From Microbacterium sp. cf332 (GTDB lineage: Bacteria; Actinomycetota; Actinomycetes; Actinomycetales; Microbacteriaceae): a DNA stretch of 64,000 bases. Under the pieces are notes generated by a model. That model worked only from the letters and a program-made list of their open reading frames with translations, had not been told where the DNA came from and ran no database searches. The DNA is taken from positions 778,314 to 842,313 of the forward strand of contig NZ_FNKN01000002.1 in NCBI RefSeq assembly GCF_900102175.1, in the 5' to 3' direction. This document shows positions 1 through 8,321 of this stretch, in pieces. Every line of letters begins with the position of its first letter. Positions within the stretch are counted from its first letter, which is position 1. The position numbers and the translations under genes are program-made.

Positions 1-1089
1 CAGGTCCTTGACGTCGCGCTCCTGACCCGGCATCACGAGCGTGACGACGGCGCCCTCGGCGCCCGCGCGGGCCGTCCGGCCGGAGCGGTGCAGGTATGCC
101 TTGTGCTCCATGGGCGGGTCGACGTGCACGACGAGCTCGACGTCGTCGACGTGCACGCCGCGCGCGGCGACGTCCGTTGCGACGAGGACCTTCGCGGCGC
201 CCGACGAGAACGCGGCCAGGTTGCGGTCGCGCTGCGGCTGCGAGAGGTTTCCGTGCAGGTCGACCGCGGGGATGCCCTGCGACGTCAGCTGCTTCGCGAG
301 CTTCTTCGCGGCGTGCTTGGTGCGGGTGAAGAGGATGCGGCGGCCCATGCCCGAGGCGAGCGCCTTAATGACGTCCTTCTTCTCCTCGGCGCCGGCGAGG
401 TGGAACACGTGGTGGGTCATCGCCGCGACGGGCGAGTGCGCCTCGTCGACCGAGTGCAGCACCTCGTTCTGCAGGAAGCGCTTGACGAGCTTGTCCACGC
501 CGTTGTCGAGGGTCGCGCTGAACAGCATCCGCTGTCCGTCGCGCGGCGTCTTGTCGAGGATGCGCGTGACGGCGGGCAGGAAGCCGAGGTCGGCCATGTG
601 GTCGGCCTCGTCGATCACGGTGATCTCGACCGAGTCCAGCGTCAGGTGGCGCTGCTGCAGCAGGTCCTCGAGGCGACCCGGGCAGGCCACGACGATGTCG
701 ACGCCGGCGTTGAGCGCCTGCACCTGACGGTTCTGGTTGACGCCGCCGAAGATGGTGGTCGTCTTCATGCCGTATGCGGCCGCGAGGGGCGCGAGGGTCG
801 CGTTGATCTGCGTCGCCAGCTCACGGGTGGGGGCGAGCACGAGGCCGAGGATGCGGGTGGCGCGGCGGCTGCCGCCGGCCAGCTCGCCGCCGAGGCGCGC
901 GGCCATCGGGATCGAGAAGGCGAGCGTCTTGCCCGAGCCGGTCTTGCCGCGGCCGAGCACGTCGCGCCCGGCGAGCGTGTCGGGCAGGGTGTCGACCTGG
1001 ATCGGGAACGCGGTGGTCTTGCCGTCCTTCGCGAGTGCTTCGACGAGGGGAGCGGGCACGCCGAGCGTGCGGAAAGTGGTGTCAGTCAT
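1..1089 (-). CDS. DEAD-box ATP-dependent RNA helicase (partial, C-terminus off the window)
   Basis: This gene runs off the left edge, so only the first 363 codons are visible. Translated on the minus strand from the ATG at 1089-1087, it shows a Q-motif region followed by a Walker A (TGSGKT), a PTRELA motif, motif II VIDEADHMADLG, the SAT motif and motif VI (HRSGRTARAG). Both RecA-like domains are therefore present and the missing part is the C-terminal tail. Such proteins unwind short RNA duplexes using ATP in ribosome assembly, mRNA decay or cold response. Which of these applies cannot be told without the tail. The upstream Shine-Dalgarno is weak, and a repeat-rich gap separates it from the mycoredoxin gene behind it. 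Confidence 0.95.
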   Translation of the reverse strand, partial: MTDTTFRTLGVPAPLVEALAKDGKTTAFPIQVDTLPDTLAGRDVLGRGKTGSGKTLAFSIPMAARLGGELAGGSRRATRILGLVLAPTRELATQINATLAPLAAAYGMKTTTIFGGVNQNRQVQALNAGVDIVVACPGRLEDLLQQRHLTLDSVEITVIDEADHMADLGFLPAVTRILDKTPRDGQRMLFSATLDNGVDKLVKRFLQNEVLHSVDEAHSPVAAMTHHVFHLAGAEEKKDVIKALASGMGRRILFTRTKHAAKKLAKQLTSQGIPAVDLHGNLSQPQRDRNLAAFSSGAAKVLVATDVAARGVHVDDVELVVHVDPPMEHKAYLHRSGRTARAGAEGAVVTLVMPGQERDVKDL

Positions 1090-1297
1090 GGGGGAGCGTT
1101 TCTCCGGGCACACGTCGGCGCCCTGATCGGTGGCCCGGATGCGGGTGCATGCGGGTTCGCCGTACGAAAGTGTCCGCGGGATGCCGGTCGTGACCCGGTG
1201 GGCGGAAGGCGTTCTACGACGCGTGCGGCGCGAGCGCGCCACAAGTTCCCCCAGTCTACCAGTGCCCGCCCGTCCGCCCGTCCGTCTGCTGCGCCGC

Positions 1298-1371
1298 GAT
1301 GCAAGCGATCGGTCGCGACACCCCGGCCGCGCGGCATCCCGTGCGGGGTGTCGGCCCGGATGTCTTGCACC
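1298..1371. repeat. 74-bp dyad repeat, copy 1
   Basis: It begins GATGCAAG and ends CTTGCACC, with inner arms CGACACCCCG and CGGGGTGTCG placed symmetrically. It has the same length and geometry as eight other copies in the window. It lies downstream of the mycoredoxin gene and upstream of the helicase. Confidence 0.85.
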
Positions 1372-1380
1372 CGCGCACGG

Positions 1381-1408
1381 CCCACGGCCCACGGCCCACG
1401 GCCCACGG
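1381..1408. repeat. Heptamer tandem repeat (CCCACGG x4)
   Basis: Four perfect head-to-tail copies of CCCACGG, with partial units on both sides, lie just before the mycoredoxin stop codon. The array is non-coding and is a plausible length-polymorphic microsatellite. Confidence 0.85.
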
Positions 1409-1428
1409 CCAACCGCGCGCGGCCGAGG

Positions 1429-1689
1429 TCAGATCAGCGAGAGCTCGCGGAGCTTGGCTGCGACGTCGTCGTTGCTCGGCTCGACGTGGTGGCTCGCGTC
1501 GGGGTAGACCACGACGGGGATCTGGGTGCGCCCCGAGATCTCGCGAGCGACGTCGGCGGCGGCCGGCTCGGCCTCGAGGTCGATGTAGGTGTAGTCCACG
1601 CCGAGCTCGTCGAGCTGCGCCTTCGTGCGGCGGCAGTCGCGGCACCAGTCGGCGCCGAACATCGTGATCGTGTCGGTGGAAGCGGTCAT
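1429..1689 (-). CDS. Glutaredoxin-family mycoredoxin
   Basis: An 86-residue thioredoxin-fold protein with the redox motif WCRDC near residues 15-19 and the cis-proline segment TQIPVVVYP. The WC-x-x-C active site and small size match actinobacterial mycoredoxin-1, which reduces mycothiol mixed disulfides in the cytoplasm. That assignment rests on family knowledge. The start at 1689 is chosen because GGAG lies just upstream. The longer frame to 1776 would run into the terminator of the upstream gene. It is transcribed away from the glycosyltransferase terminator and appears monocistronic. Confidence 0.88.
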   Translation of the reverse strand: MTASTDTITMFGADWCRDCRRTKAQLDELGVDYTYIDLEAEPAAADVAREISGRTQIPVVVYPDASHHVEPSNDDVAAKLRELSLI

Positions 1690-1759
1690 GTCTCCAGGGT
1701 ACGTCCGCCACAAGAACTCGGGGCGCCCGTCCGATCGCGCCGAGCGCGTACCGCTCGAG

Positions 1760-1808
1760 CGAAAACGCACCGCCATGCGAGCTCTCTCGACGGGGCGGTG
1801 CGTTTTCG
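1760..1808 (-). terminator. Intrinsic terminator after the glycosyltransferase gene
   Basis: A perfect 14-bp stem (GAAAACGCACCGCC pairing with its complement at 1794-1807) ends in TTTT on the minus strand. It starts 12 bp after the glycosyltransferase stop codon. Confidence 0.85.
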
Positions 1809-1819
1809 GCGCGGAGGGC

Positions 1820-2947
1820 TCAGTACTCCGCGGCGCGTGCGCGCTCGGGCGCAGCCTCGATGACCGCCTCGACGCGCTGCTTCTTCGGCGCGTAGACGAC
1901 GAGCGCGTGGAACACGAACCGCACCACGAACGCCGCGATCAGCGTCAGCCCCGCGGCGATGACGCTGGGGATGTGCGCGTTCTCGACGAGGACCCACAGC
2001 ACCGGGATCCGGATGACCGCTTCGGCGTTGTTGAACGTGAATGACTTCAGGAACCGCTGCGTCATGCTGCCCGACTCGGAGCGCATGTCGGAGAAGACGA
2101 GGTATTCGAGCAGCAGGAAGTTGCCGATGATCGTGATCTCGCTCGCGATGATCGACGCCGGCAGGTAGTCCATCCCGAGCCGGATGAGGCCCCACATGAT
2201 CACGAGGTTCGCGATCGCGCCCACGCCGCCGACGAGGGCGAACGCTGACATGCGCCCGAAGCGCAGCATCAGCAGCTGGGTGAGGAACCGGATGCCCTGG
2301 GTGAAGGTGGCTTTCGAGGCGCCCGCGTATCGCGGGGCGAATGCGAACGGCACCTCGGCGACGCGCATGTGGCGGCGGGCGAGGATCTCGAGCAGGATCT
2401 TGAAGCCGCGCGGGCGCAGGGAGTCGATGTCGACGGCGTCGCGGTCGACGAGGAAGAACCCGGTCATCGGGTCGCTGCATTCGCCGAGCTTGCGGGGGAA
2501 CATCGCCTTGGTCAGCAAGGTCGAGGCGCGCGAGACGGTCGTCCGGGTGGCGTCGGCGAGCCCCTTCGAGTCGCCGCCGGCGATGTACCGGGAGGCGACG
2601 ACCACGTCGACGTCGCCGCGGTCGGATCGTGCCAGCAGCCGGGGGATGTCCTCGGGCGGATGCTGCAGGTCGCCGTCCATGACGAGGCACCACGACGCGG
2701 TGGCGGCACGCAGGCCTTCGACGACGGCGCCCCCGAGACCCGCGACCGGCTCGTCGCGGTGGATGAGGCGCACCGGGAAGTCCGCCGTCTTCGCGGCCCG
2801 TTCGATGACGGCGGGTGTGTCGTCGGTGGAGTCGTCGACGAACACGACCTCGATCATCCGATCATCGACCGCGTCACCGATCCGTCGAAGGAGTTCGGCG
2901 ACGTTCGGACCTTCGTTGAAGGTCGGGACGACGATCGTCAGATCCAT
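1820..2947 (-). CDS. Polyprenyl-phosphate glycosyltransferase (GT2) fused to a GtrA membrane domain
   Basis: A 375-residue protein. Residues 1-220 are a GT2 domain of the dolichol-phosphate-mannose synthase type: N-terminal VVPTFNE, VFVDDS near 35-40, and the metal-binding DGD at 91-93. Residues ~230-352 form a GtrA-like domain with four predicted membrane helices. Family members transfer a sugar from a nucleotide donor to polyprenyl phosphate on the inner leaflet. GtrA domains are thought to help flip the lipid-linked sugar. The protein probably feeds cell-wall glycan or glycoprotein modification. It lies in the same orientation as the downstream-coded polysaccharide deacetylase but is separated by 95 bp. 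Start at 2947; the Shine-Dalgarno is weak. Confidence 0.9.
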   Translation of the reverse strand: MDLTIVVPTFNEGPNVAELLRRIGDAVDDRMIEVVFVDDSTDDTPAVIERAAKTADFPVRLIHRDEPVAGLGGAVVEGLRAATASWCLVMDGDLQHPPEDIPRLLARSDRGDVDVVVASRYIAGGDSKGLADATRTTVSRASTLLTKAMFPRKLGECSDPMTGFFLVDRDAVDIDSLRPRGFKILLEILARRHMRVAEVPFAFAPRYAGASKATFTQGIRFLTQLLMLRFGRMSAFALVGGVGAIANLVIMWGLIRLGMDYLPASIIASEITIIGNFLLLEYLVFSDMRSESGSMTQRFLKSFTFNNAEAVIRIPVLWVLVENAHIPSVIAAGLTLIAAFVVRFVFHALVVYAPKKQRVEAVIEAAPERARAAEY

Positions 2948-3042
2948 GTATCGCTCGCAGGTGTCAACAGGCGGGGGAGTTCACACAGTACTGAGGATTC
3001 ATATGCGGACAAGCCGTTGACTCTTTGGATATCTCCTGAGAT

Positions 3043-4209
3043 TCACCCGATGGCCTTCTCGATGTCATTCACGGTCATCCCGTAGTTGACGCGGATGACC
3101 GGCAGCGCGAGCTTGTCGGTGCCGATGGAGACGTACCCGTGCTCGATCGTCCGGCCCATTGCGAACCCGGCGTCCGCCACCGCCTGTTTCGCCGCGTCGT
3201 CGTAGTGGCCGAAGGGGTAGGCGACAACCTCCTTCACGCCGCCGAGCACGCCCGCCGAGGTCTCGAGGTCCGCGACGATCTCGTCATGGGTCCAGTTGAC
3301 GATGCGGCCCTGGCCGTCGGCGCCCGCGGAGTGCATGTCGTGCGTATGCGAGCGCTTGAGCACGAGGGGGGTGAGGTCGGGGCCCGGACCGTTGACGGTG
3401 ATCACGAAGGATGTCGTCATCACCTGGTACTTCTCCACCACGGGCACCGCCAGCTCGAGCCAGGACGGGTCGGCGTCGTCGTCGGTGATGATGACGGAGT
3501 GGTCGGGCAGGTACAGCCTGCCGTCGATGAAGGCGTCCAGTTCCGGCCAGGTGGGCAGATAGAACTGCTGCTCGGAGATGTACTTCAGATGCGCGTCCCA
3601 GTCTCCGACGTAAGCGTAGTTGCCGCGCAGCCAGCCCGACTCGCCCGCGGGGTTGGTCGTGAACTGGTGGTACATGAGGATCGGGATGCGGGTGCCCGCC
3701 GCGGTGTTGTCGCCCGGCGACATCCACGCGGCGTGCACGGTGCGCTGCTGCGCCTCGCACGAGACGATGTCCGCCCCGTTGAGGCGCCCGGGGATGGACA
3801 GCCCCGCCGCGTCGTCGGCGGTGTCGTACCACCCGGCGAACACGAGCCCGTCGTGCGCGGGGATCGGCAGCGAGGCGTACGGCCGCCCCTGTGATTCGAG
3901 GACGGGGGCGATGTCGATGCCGTCGCCCGCGAACGAGACGGCGCATGCGTTCGAGTCGTTCGCGTCGGCGACGAGCTGCTCGGCGGGCGACAACGGCGGC
4001 GTCGTCGGGGTCAGCGTCGCGGCCGGGGTCGGGGCGTTCGAGGTGGACGCCTGCTCCAACTCGGAGCCGTCGACCCGAAGAGCGGCGACGGCGAGCCAGC
4101 CGGCGACGGCGGCGACCAGGACGACGCCGGCCAGCGAGGCGCCGATCCAGATCCCGACCGCTCGGTGCCGGCGGTGTCGGCGCGCGTTCGAGCGTCGCGT
4201 TTCGGCCAT
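3043..4209 (-). CDS. Membrane-anchored polysaccharide deacetylase (CE4 type)
   Basis: A 388-residue protein with a basic N-terminus, one membrane helix at ~18-45, a Thr/Pro/Ala-rich linker, and then a segment with GLVFAGWYD (~125-133) that looks like an InlB B-repeat. The CE4 domain follows, starting at the PILMYHQF motif. Metal-site motifs are variant: ITDDDAD replaces the usual TFDDG, and SHTHDMH serves as the histidine motif. YPFGHYD is the third motif. CE4 enzymes remove acetyl groups from peptidoglycan or exopolysaccharide outside the membrane. The start at 4209 has GGGGAG upstream. The divergent DUF72 gene begins 124 bp away. Confidence 0.87.
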   Translation of the reverse strand: MAETRRSNARRHRRHRAVGIWIGASLAGVVLVAAVAGWLAVAALRVDGSELEQASTSNAPTPAATLTPTTPPLSPAEQLVADANDSNACAVSFAGDGIDIAPVLESQGRPYASLPIPAHDGLVFAGWYDTADDAAGLSIPGRLNGADIVSCEAQQRTVHAAWMSPGDNTAAGTRIPILMYHQFTTNPAGESGWLRGNYAYVGDWDAHLKYISEQQFYLPTWPELDAFIDGRLYLPDHSVIITDDDADPSWLELAVPVVEKYQVMTTSFVITVNGPGPDLTPLVLKRSHTHDMHSAGADGQGRIVNWTHDEIVADLETSAGVLGGVKEVVAYPFGHYDDAAKQAVADAGFAMGRTIEHGYVSIGTDKLALPVIRVNYGMTVNDIEKAIG

Positions 4210-4333
4210 CGTGTCTCCCCTGGTGGTGCCCGGTGCGTCGTCGAAATCCTAGGGGGCCGGGTGATGCGGGACCGGTCGGAGCGGTGGGCAACCCCCTTCC
4301 GCGCGGACGCGCATCGACCGAGACTGCGGCATC

Positions 4334-5218
4334 ATGAGCGACGAATCCGCGGCATCCGGTCCGGGTCGGGTGCGCGTCGGCATCTCCGGGTGGCGGTACG
4401 CCGGATGGCGCGGCGACTTCTACCCGACAGGCCTCGGGCAGCGGCGCGAGCTCGAATACGTGGGCGAGCGGATGTCGACGGCCGAGCTAAACGGGTCGTT
4501 CTATTCGCTGCAGCGCCCGTCGAGCTATCAGCGGTGGCGGAACGAGGTGCCCGAGTCTTTCGTCTTCGCCGTCAAAGGCTCGCGCTATGTCACGCACATG
4601 CTGCGCCTGCGCGGAGTCGAGACGGCGCTGGCGAACTTCTTCGCCTCGGGAGTGCTCGCGCTGGGGCGGCAGCTCGGCCCGGTGCTGTGGCAGCTGCCCG
4701 AGCGCGAGGCGTTCGACCCCGACGTGCTCGAGGGCTTTCTCGGGCTGCTTCCGCGCACGACACGCGCAGCCCTCGCGCTCGCCGGGCGGCGCGACGAGCG
4801 CCTCGACGGGCGGGCGTGGCTCGAGATCGAGGAGGACCGACCGATCGTGCACGCACTCGAGCCACGGTCGTCGGGCTTCGGAGGGGATGCCGCGCTCGCG
4901 CTGCTGCGTTCGCACGACACCGCTCTCGTGGTGGCCGACACCGCCGGACGCTTCCCCCGGTTCGAGGAGGTCACGACCGCGGGACACGTCTACGTGCGGC
5001 TCCACGGCGCGACCGATCTCTATGCCAGCGGATACACCGACGCCGAGCTCGACGACTGGGCCGACCGTATCCGGGGGTGGGCCGACGGGTCGGCGGCATC
5101 CGACGGCCGCCCGCGCGACGTGTGGGTGTACTTCGACAACGACGCGCGGGGGAGAGCCCCGCATGACGCGGTGGCTCTGGCCCGCCGGTGCGACGCGGCG
5201 TTTATGCTCGGCCCGTGA
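4334..5218 (+). CDS. DUF72 (YecE-like) protein
   Basis: A 294-residue TIM-barrel-like DUF72 protein. Diagnostic segments are VGISGWRYAGW at the N-terminus, ELNGSFYSL, FVFAVKGSRYVTHM, GPVLWQLP and the C-terminal VWVYFDND. The biochemical role of the family is not established, although structural similarity to endonuclease IV-like barrels has been noted. The start ATG at 4334 has no clear Shine-Dalgarno and may be translated from a very short leader. It runs into the zinc-ribbon gene 17 bp downstream, which suggests co-transcription. Confidence 0.9.
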   Translation: MSDESAASGPGRVRVGISGWRYAGWRGDFYPTGLGQRRELEYVGERMSTAELNGSFYSLQRPSSYQRWRNEVPESFVFAVKGSRYVTHMLRLRGVETALANFFASGVLALGRQLGPVLWQLPEREAFDPDVLEGFLGLLPRTTRAALALAGRRDERLDGRAWLEIEEDRPIVHALEPRSSGFGGDAALALLRSHDTALVVADTAGRFPRFEEVTTAGHVYVRLHGATDLYASGYTDAELDDWADRIRGWADGSAASDGRPRDVWVYFDNDARGRAPHDAVALARRCDAAFMLGP

Positions 5219-5234
5219 GCGATCGGAACGGCGC

Positions 5235-5372
5235 GTGAGCGCGCAGCCCGCACCGTGGGTCTGCCCGACCTGCGGCGATCCGCTGCGGTTCGAGATCCTC
5301 GACGACGAGGCGTTCATCGTGGCGTGGTCGTGCCTGAACTGCGGACTGGTGCGGGTCACCGAGCCGACCTGA
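5235..5372 (+). CDS. Small zinc-ribbon protein
   Basis: A 45-residue ORF starting at GTG 5235 with two CxxC knuckles, CPTCG at residues 10-14 and CLNCG at 33-37. These are spaced as in a rubredoxin-like or zinc-beta-ribbon fold. The acidic middle segment is followed by a short C-terminus. It lies 16 bp after the DUF72 stop on the same strand. I do not know a specific function. It could be a nucleic-acid or protein-interaction ribbon. The start is uncertain because no strong Shine-Dalgarno is visible. Confidence 0.6.
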   Translation: MSAQPAPWVCPTCGDPLRFEILDDEAFIVAWSCLNCGLVRVTEPT

Positions 5373-5412
5373 GCGGATGCCGCGGCAGGCGCGTGCCGCT
5401 CGAGGGCAAAGC

Positions 5413-5447
5413 AAAACCCCCGCCATGTAGAAGCTAGGCGAGGGTTT
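5413..5447. terminator. Bidirectional terminator between the zinc-ribbon gene and the tRNA cluster
   Basis: The arm AAACCCCCGCC pairs with GGCGAGGGTTT with one mismatch, and A/T runs lie on both sides. It sits downstream of the plus-strand zinc-ribbon gene and of the minus-strand tRNA genes. Confidence 0.75.
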
Positions 5448-5474
5448 CTGGGGTGATTGTAATGATCACCCGTG

Positions 5475-5547
5475 TGGCTCCGACGGGCGTCGATCCCGTG
5501 ACCTCACGATTTTCAGTCGTGCGCTCTACCAACTGAGCTACAGAGCC
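5475..5547 (-). tRNA. tRNA-Phe (GAA)
   Basis: The 73-nt cloverleaf has a GGCTCTG acceptor pairing with CGGAGCC, a TTCAGTCGT-side anticodon arm, the anticodon GAA and the TCGACGC-type T-loop region. CCA is not encoded. It is the last of three minus-strand tRNA genes. Confidence 0.96.
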
Positions 5548-5617
5548 GCATGGCGTCAAAGATGCCACGTCCTACACGACAGGCCCTCTGGAAACCAAAG
5601 GGCCCGTCGCTTGAGAG

Positions 5618-5691
5618 CGACCCTGACGGGACTTGAACCCGCGACCTCCGCCGTGACAGGGCGGCACGCTAACCAACTGCGCTACAGGGCC
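5618..5691 (-). tRNA. tRNA-Asp (GTC)
   Basis: A 74-nt cloverleaf with a GGCCCTG / CAGGGTC acceptor stem, anticodon GTC in a CCGCCCTGTCACGGCGG arm and a GGTTCAAGTCC T-arm. The discriminator base is G and CCA is not encoded. Confidence 0.96.
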
Positions 5692-5712
5692 ATGCTTATT
5701 AAGTTGTGGGAG

Positions 5713-5785
5713 TGACCCCAACGGGATTCGAACCCGTGCTACCGCCGTGAAAGGGCGGCGTCCTAGGCCGCTAAACGATGGGGCC
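5713..5785 (-). tRNA. tRNA-Glu (TTC)
   Basis: A 73-nt cloverleaf with a GGCCCCA / TGGGGTC acceptor stem, anticodon TTC in a CGCCCTTTCACGG arm and a GGTTCGAATCC T-arm. It is the first gene of the Glu-Asp-Phe cluster on the minus strand. Confidence 0.96.
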
Positions 5786-6010
5786 GAGCGAACCCAGACC
5801 CGGGAGTCTCCGTTCACGCTTACCGAGGGTCAAGCATATGCGATTCCCCCCGGATGTGCGAATCGGGGGCGTGGCGTGCGTCGGCCGGGCGTGTCCCGGA
5901 GGCAGAATGAGCCGGTCCGCGCGCTTCCGTCGGTATCCGTCGCGCTTTGGCGATGTGACGTGTGTTGCTACTGTGAACGGAGTTGCCCACGCGATATGGA
6001 GGATCACCGC

Positions 6011-7459
6011 GTGCGATACGAGAGCCTCGACTCCCCGGAAGACTGCGGCTGCGCCCCGACGCCCGCAGAGAGCAAGAAGCTCTCCCAGCTGATCTCGCGC
6101 CGCGGCGCCCTCGGCCTCGGTGCCGTCGGCTTCGTCGCGGCGACGGCGTTCCTCGCCCCCGGCATCCCGTCGGCGTTCGGTATCGAGGGTTACCCCTCGT
6201 GGGATGACGTGCAGCGCGCGAAGGGCAACGAGGCCGCGAAGTCATCCGAGATCGCGCGCATCGAGAAGCTGATCTCCGACCTCACCGCGGATGTCGCCTA
6301 CAAGCAGGCGGAAGCCGAGCGTCTGGGCGCCGAGTACGCGAAGGCGCAGGCCGATTTCGAGGATGCCGCGTACCGCGCGGACTCCCTGCAGGCCGAGGCC
6401 GACGCGCAGTCGGCGGTCGCCCTCGAGTCCGCCCGCCGCGCAGGCAAGCTCGCCGCCCAGCTGTACCGGAACGGCGGCGACGACACGAGCCTCAAGCTCT
6501 TCTTCTCCGACTCGGCCGCGAGCGCCGACGACCTCCTCGCCCGCCTCGGCACGATGGACAAGCTGCTCCAGGCCAACCGCGGCGTGTACACGGATGCCGT
6601 TGCGGCCCGCGAGACCGCGCAGAGCCTCAGCGATCAAGCCGGTGTCGCCCGTGACGAGCGCGACCGTCTGCAGAAGGAGGCCGAGCAGAAGCTCGCCGCC
6701 GCACAGCAGGCCGCCGCCGTCGCGCAGGCGGCCCTCGAAGAGCAGACCGCCAACATGGCCACGCTGCAGGCCCAGCTCGCTGCGCTGAAGGACGAGACCG
6801 CGGCGACCGTCGCCGGCTACCAGGCCGGCGTCGAAGAAGAGCGTCGCCGCGAAGAGGCCCGCAAGCAGCGCGAGCGCGAAGAAGCCGCTCGCCGGGCAGC
6901 CGAGGAGGAACGTCGCCGTCAGGCGGAGGCTGCCGCGGCGGCCGCAGCGGCGGCCGCCAACAACGGCGGCGGTGGTGGTGGCGGCGGTGGCGGTGGTGGC
7001 AGTGCCGCGGGCAACCCCGGCGGTGGCGCCGGACAGGTGCAGCCCTCCGGGTGGGTCCGCCCCGGCCCCGGGTACATCAGCTCGTGGTTCGGCAACCGCG
7101 GCACGATCTGCTCGAACGGGTACTGCACCTCGGGCCACCGCGGCATCGACTTCGCCGGCGGCTGCAGCGCCCCCATCTACGCCGCCGCGTCGGGCACGGT
7201 CGTCCACGCCGCGTACACGGGTGACTGGGGCAACTACATCAAGATCGACCATGGCGGCGGGATCATCTCGGGCTACGCCCACATCCAGCCCGGCGGCTAC
7301 AACGTCGGCTACGGCCAGCGCGTTTCGGCCGGCCAGGTCATCGCGTACGCCGGGAACACCGGGATCTCGCAGGGCTGCCACCTGCACTTCGAGATCTACC
7401 AGAACGGCGTGCGGATCGACCCGGCGCCGTTCCTGCGCAACCGCGGCATCTCGGTCTGA
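6011..7459 (+). CDS. Secreted M23 peptidase with coiled-coil region
   Basis: A 482-residue exported protein. The GTG at 6011 is preferred over the ATG at 5996 because GGAGG (5998-6002) is correctly spaced for it. An SRRGALG motif followed by a hydrophobic stretch indicates a twin-arginine signal peptide. A long Ala/Glu/Gln-rich coiled coil follows (roughly residues 60-310), then a polyglycine linker. The C-terminal LytM/M23 domain has zinc ligands in GHRGIDF and the HLHFE motif near the end. Such proteins cut peptidoglycan cross-bridges or activate amidases during division. The coiled coil resembles EnvC-like and RipA-like architecture. Confidence 0.92.
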   Translation: MRYESLDSPEDCGCAPTPAESKKLSQLISRRGALGLGAVGFVAATAFLAPGIPSAFGIEGYPSWDDVQRAKGNEAAKSSEIARIEKLISDLTADVAYKQAEAERLGAEYAKAQADFEDAAYRADSLQAEADAQSAVALESARRAGKLAAQLYRNGGDDTSLKLFFSDSAASADDLLARLGTMDKLLQANRGVYTDAVAARETAQSLSDQAGVARDERDRLQKEAEQKLAAAQQAAAVAQAALEEQTANMATLQAQLAALKDETAATVAGYQAGVEEERRREEARKQREREEAARRAAEEERRRQAEAAAAAAAAAANNGGGGGGGGGGGGSAAGNPGGGAGQVQPSGWVRPGPGYISSWFGNRGTICSNGYCTSGHRGIDFAGGCSAPIYAAASGTVVHAAYTGDWGNYIKIDHGGGIISGYAHIQPGGYNVGYGQRVSAGQVIAYAGNTGISQGCHLHFEIYQNGVRIDPAPFLRNRGISV

Positions 7460-7496
7460 CCCGGGCGCCGCCCGTCACACCGGGCGGAACGACGAA

Positions 7497-7528
7497 GGAG
7501 GGGCGGATGCCGCAGCATCCGCCCCTCC
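7497..7528. terminator. Bidirectional terminator between the M23 peptidase gene and ppa
   Basis: A perfect 14-bp stem (GGAGGGGCGGATGC and its complement) with a 4-nt loop lies between two convergent genes. Confidence 0.85.
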
Positions 7529-7545
7529 TCGCGTTCGCGTGAGAC

Positions 7546-8079
7546 TCAGAGCGAGTTGGGCGCTGCGCCCTCACCCTGCGTCTTCGTCTGGCCCTCGTGC
7601 TCTTCGAAGCGATCGAACGCCTCGGAGACGAGACGCTCGGCCTCGGCCGCTCCGGCCCACTCGTCGACCTTGACCCACTTGTTGGGCTCGAGGTCCTTGT
7701 AGTGCTCGAAGAAGTGGCCGATCTCGTTCTTGGTCCAGTCGTCGATGTCGCCGACATCCTGGATGTGCGCCCAGCGCGGGTCCTTCGCCAGCACGGCCAC
7801 GACCTTGTCGTCGCCACCGGCCTCGTCGCTCATCTTCAGCACGGCGACGGGGCGGACCTTCGCCAGGACGCCGGGGTAGATGTCGCGGTCGAGCAGCACG
7901 AGCACGTCGAGCGGGTCGCCGTCTTCGCCGAGGGTGTTCTCGAAGAACCCGTAGTTGCTGGGGTATCCCATCGGCGTGAACAGCACGCGGTCGAGGAAGA
8001 CACGGCCGGTGCCGTGGTCGACCTCGTACTTCACGCGGCTGCCGCGGGGGATCTCGATGACGGCGTCGTACGCGCCCAT
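7546..8079 (-). CDS. ppa: Inorganic pyrophosphatase
   Basis: A 177-residue family I soluble pyrophosphatase. It hydrolyses PPi to phosphate with Mg2+ and pulls biosynthetic reactions forward. The signature DGDPLDVLVL is present, with upstream IEIPRGSRVKYE and YGFFENT. The length is usual for the family. The start at 8079 is supported by AAGGAG eight bases upstream. The acidic and polar C-terminal tail beyond residue 160 is probably disordered. It is divergent from tilS across ~240 bp. Confidence 0.97.
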   Translation of the reverse strand: MGAYDAVIEIPRGSRVKYEVDHGTGRVFLDRVLFTPMGYPSNYGFFENTLGEDGDPLDVLVLLDRDIYPGVLAKVRPVAVLKMSDEAGGDDKVVAVLAKDPRWAHIQDVGDIDDWTKNEIGHFFEHYKDLEPNKWVKVDEWAGAAEAERLVSEAFDRFEEHEGQTKTQGEGAAPNSL

Positions 8080-8309
8080 ACGTGTGCTCCTTCGATAAGA
8101 CGGTGGGATGCCGCGGACCAGCCTACTGGCGGCAGCGCGGCGTGCCGCATACAGGCTCAGCCCAGGGTGCAGGGTGCCGCGGCGGGTCGTGCAGTGCGCT
8201 CAGCCTGTGGACGGCACCGCGCTCGCCGCCGAGCGCACCCGCACCCGCGCCCGCACGGCCGCACCGCCTGCCGCGACGGCACCGGCGGGCGGCCGGGGGC
8301 GGGGGCGGA

Positions 8310-8315
8310 TACCGT
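8310..8315 (+). promoter_or_regulatory. -10 box for leaderless tilS
   Basis: TACCGT lies six bases before the GTG start of tilS, with no Shine-Dalgarno. This spacing predicts a transcript that begins at or next to the start codon. Confidence 0.6.
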
Positions 8316-8321
8316 GGGGGC

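Larger units (their letters stand above)
1090..1428. other. Intergenic region without genes; carries a dyad repeat and a heptamer tandem repeat
   Basis: About 340 bp separate the helicase start from the mycoredoxin stop. No ORF here has coding character. The region holds one copy of the 74-bp dyad repeat (1298-1371) and four tandem copies of the heptamer CCCACGG (1381-1408). The long 5' region of the helicase may carry regulatory structure, but I see no recognisable riboswitch or leader. Confidence 0.7.

Noticed and set aside
5786..6010. Riboswitch such as c-di-AMP (ydaO type) before the M23 gene
   Set aside because: The 225-bp gap shows none of the conserved riboswitch blocks and no strong structure.
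8082..8321. In-frame N-terminal extension of tilS
   Set aside because: The extension is of low complexity and unlike any TilS; the family start is near the PP-loop and fits GTG 8322.
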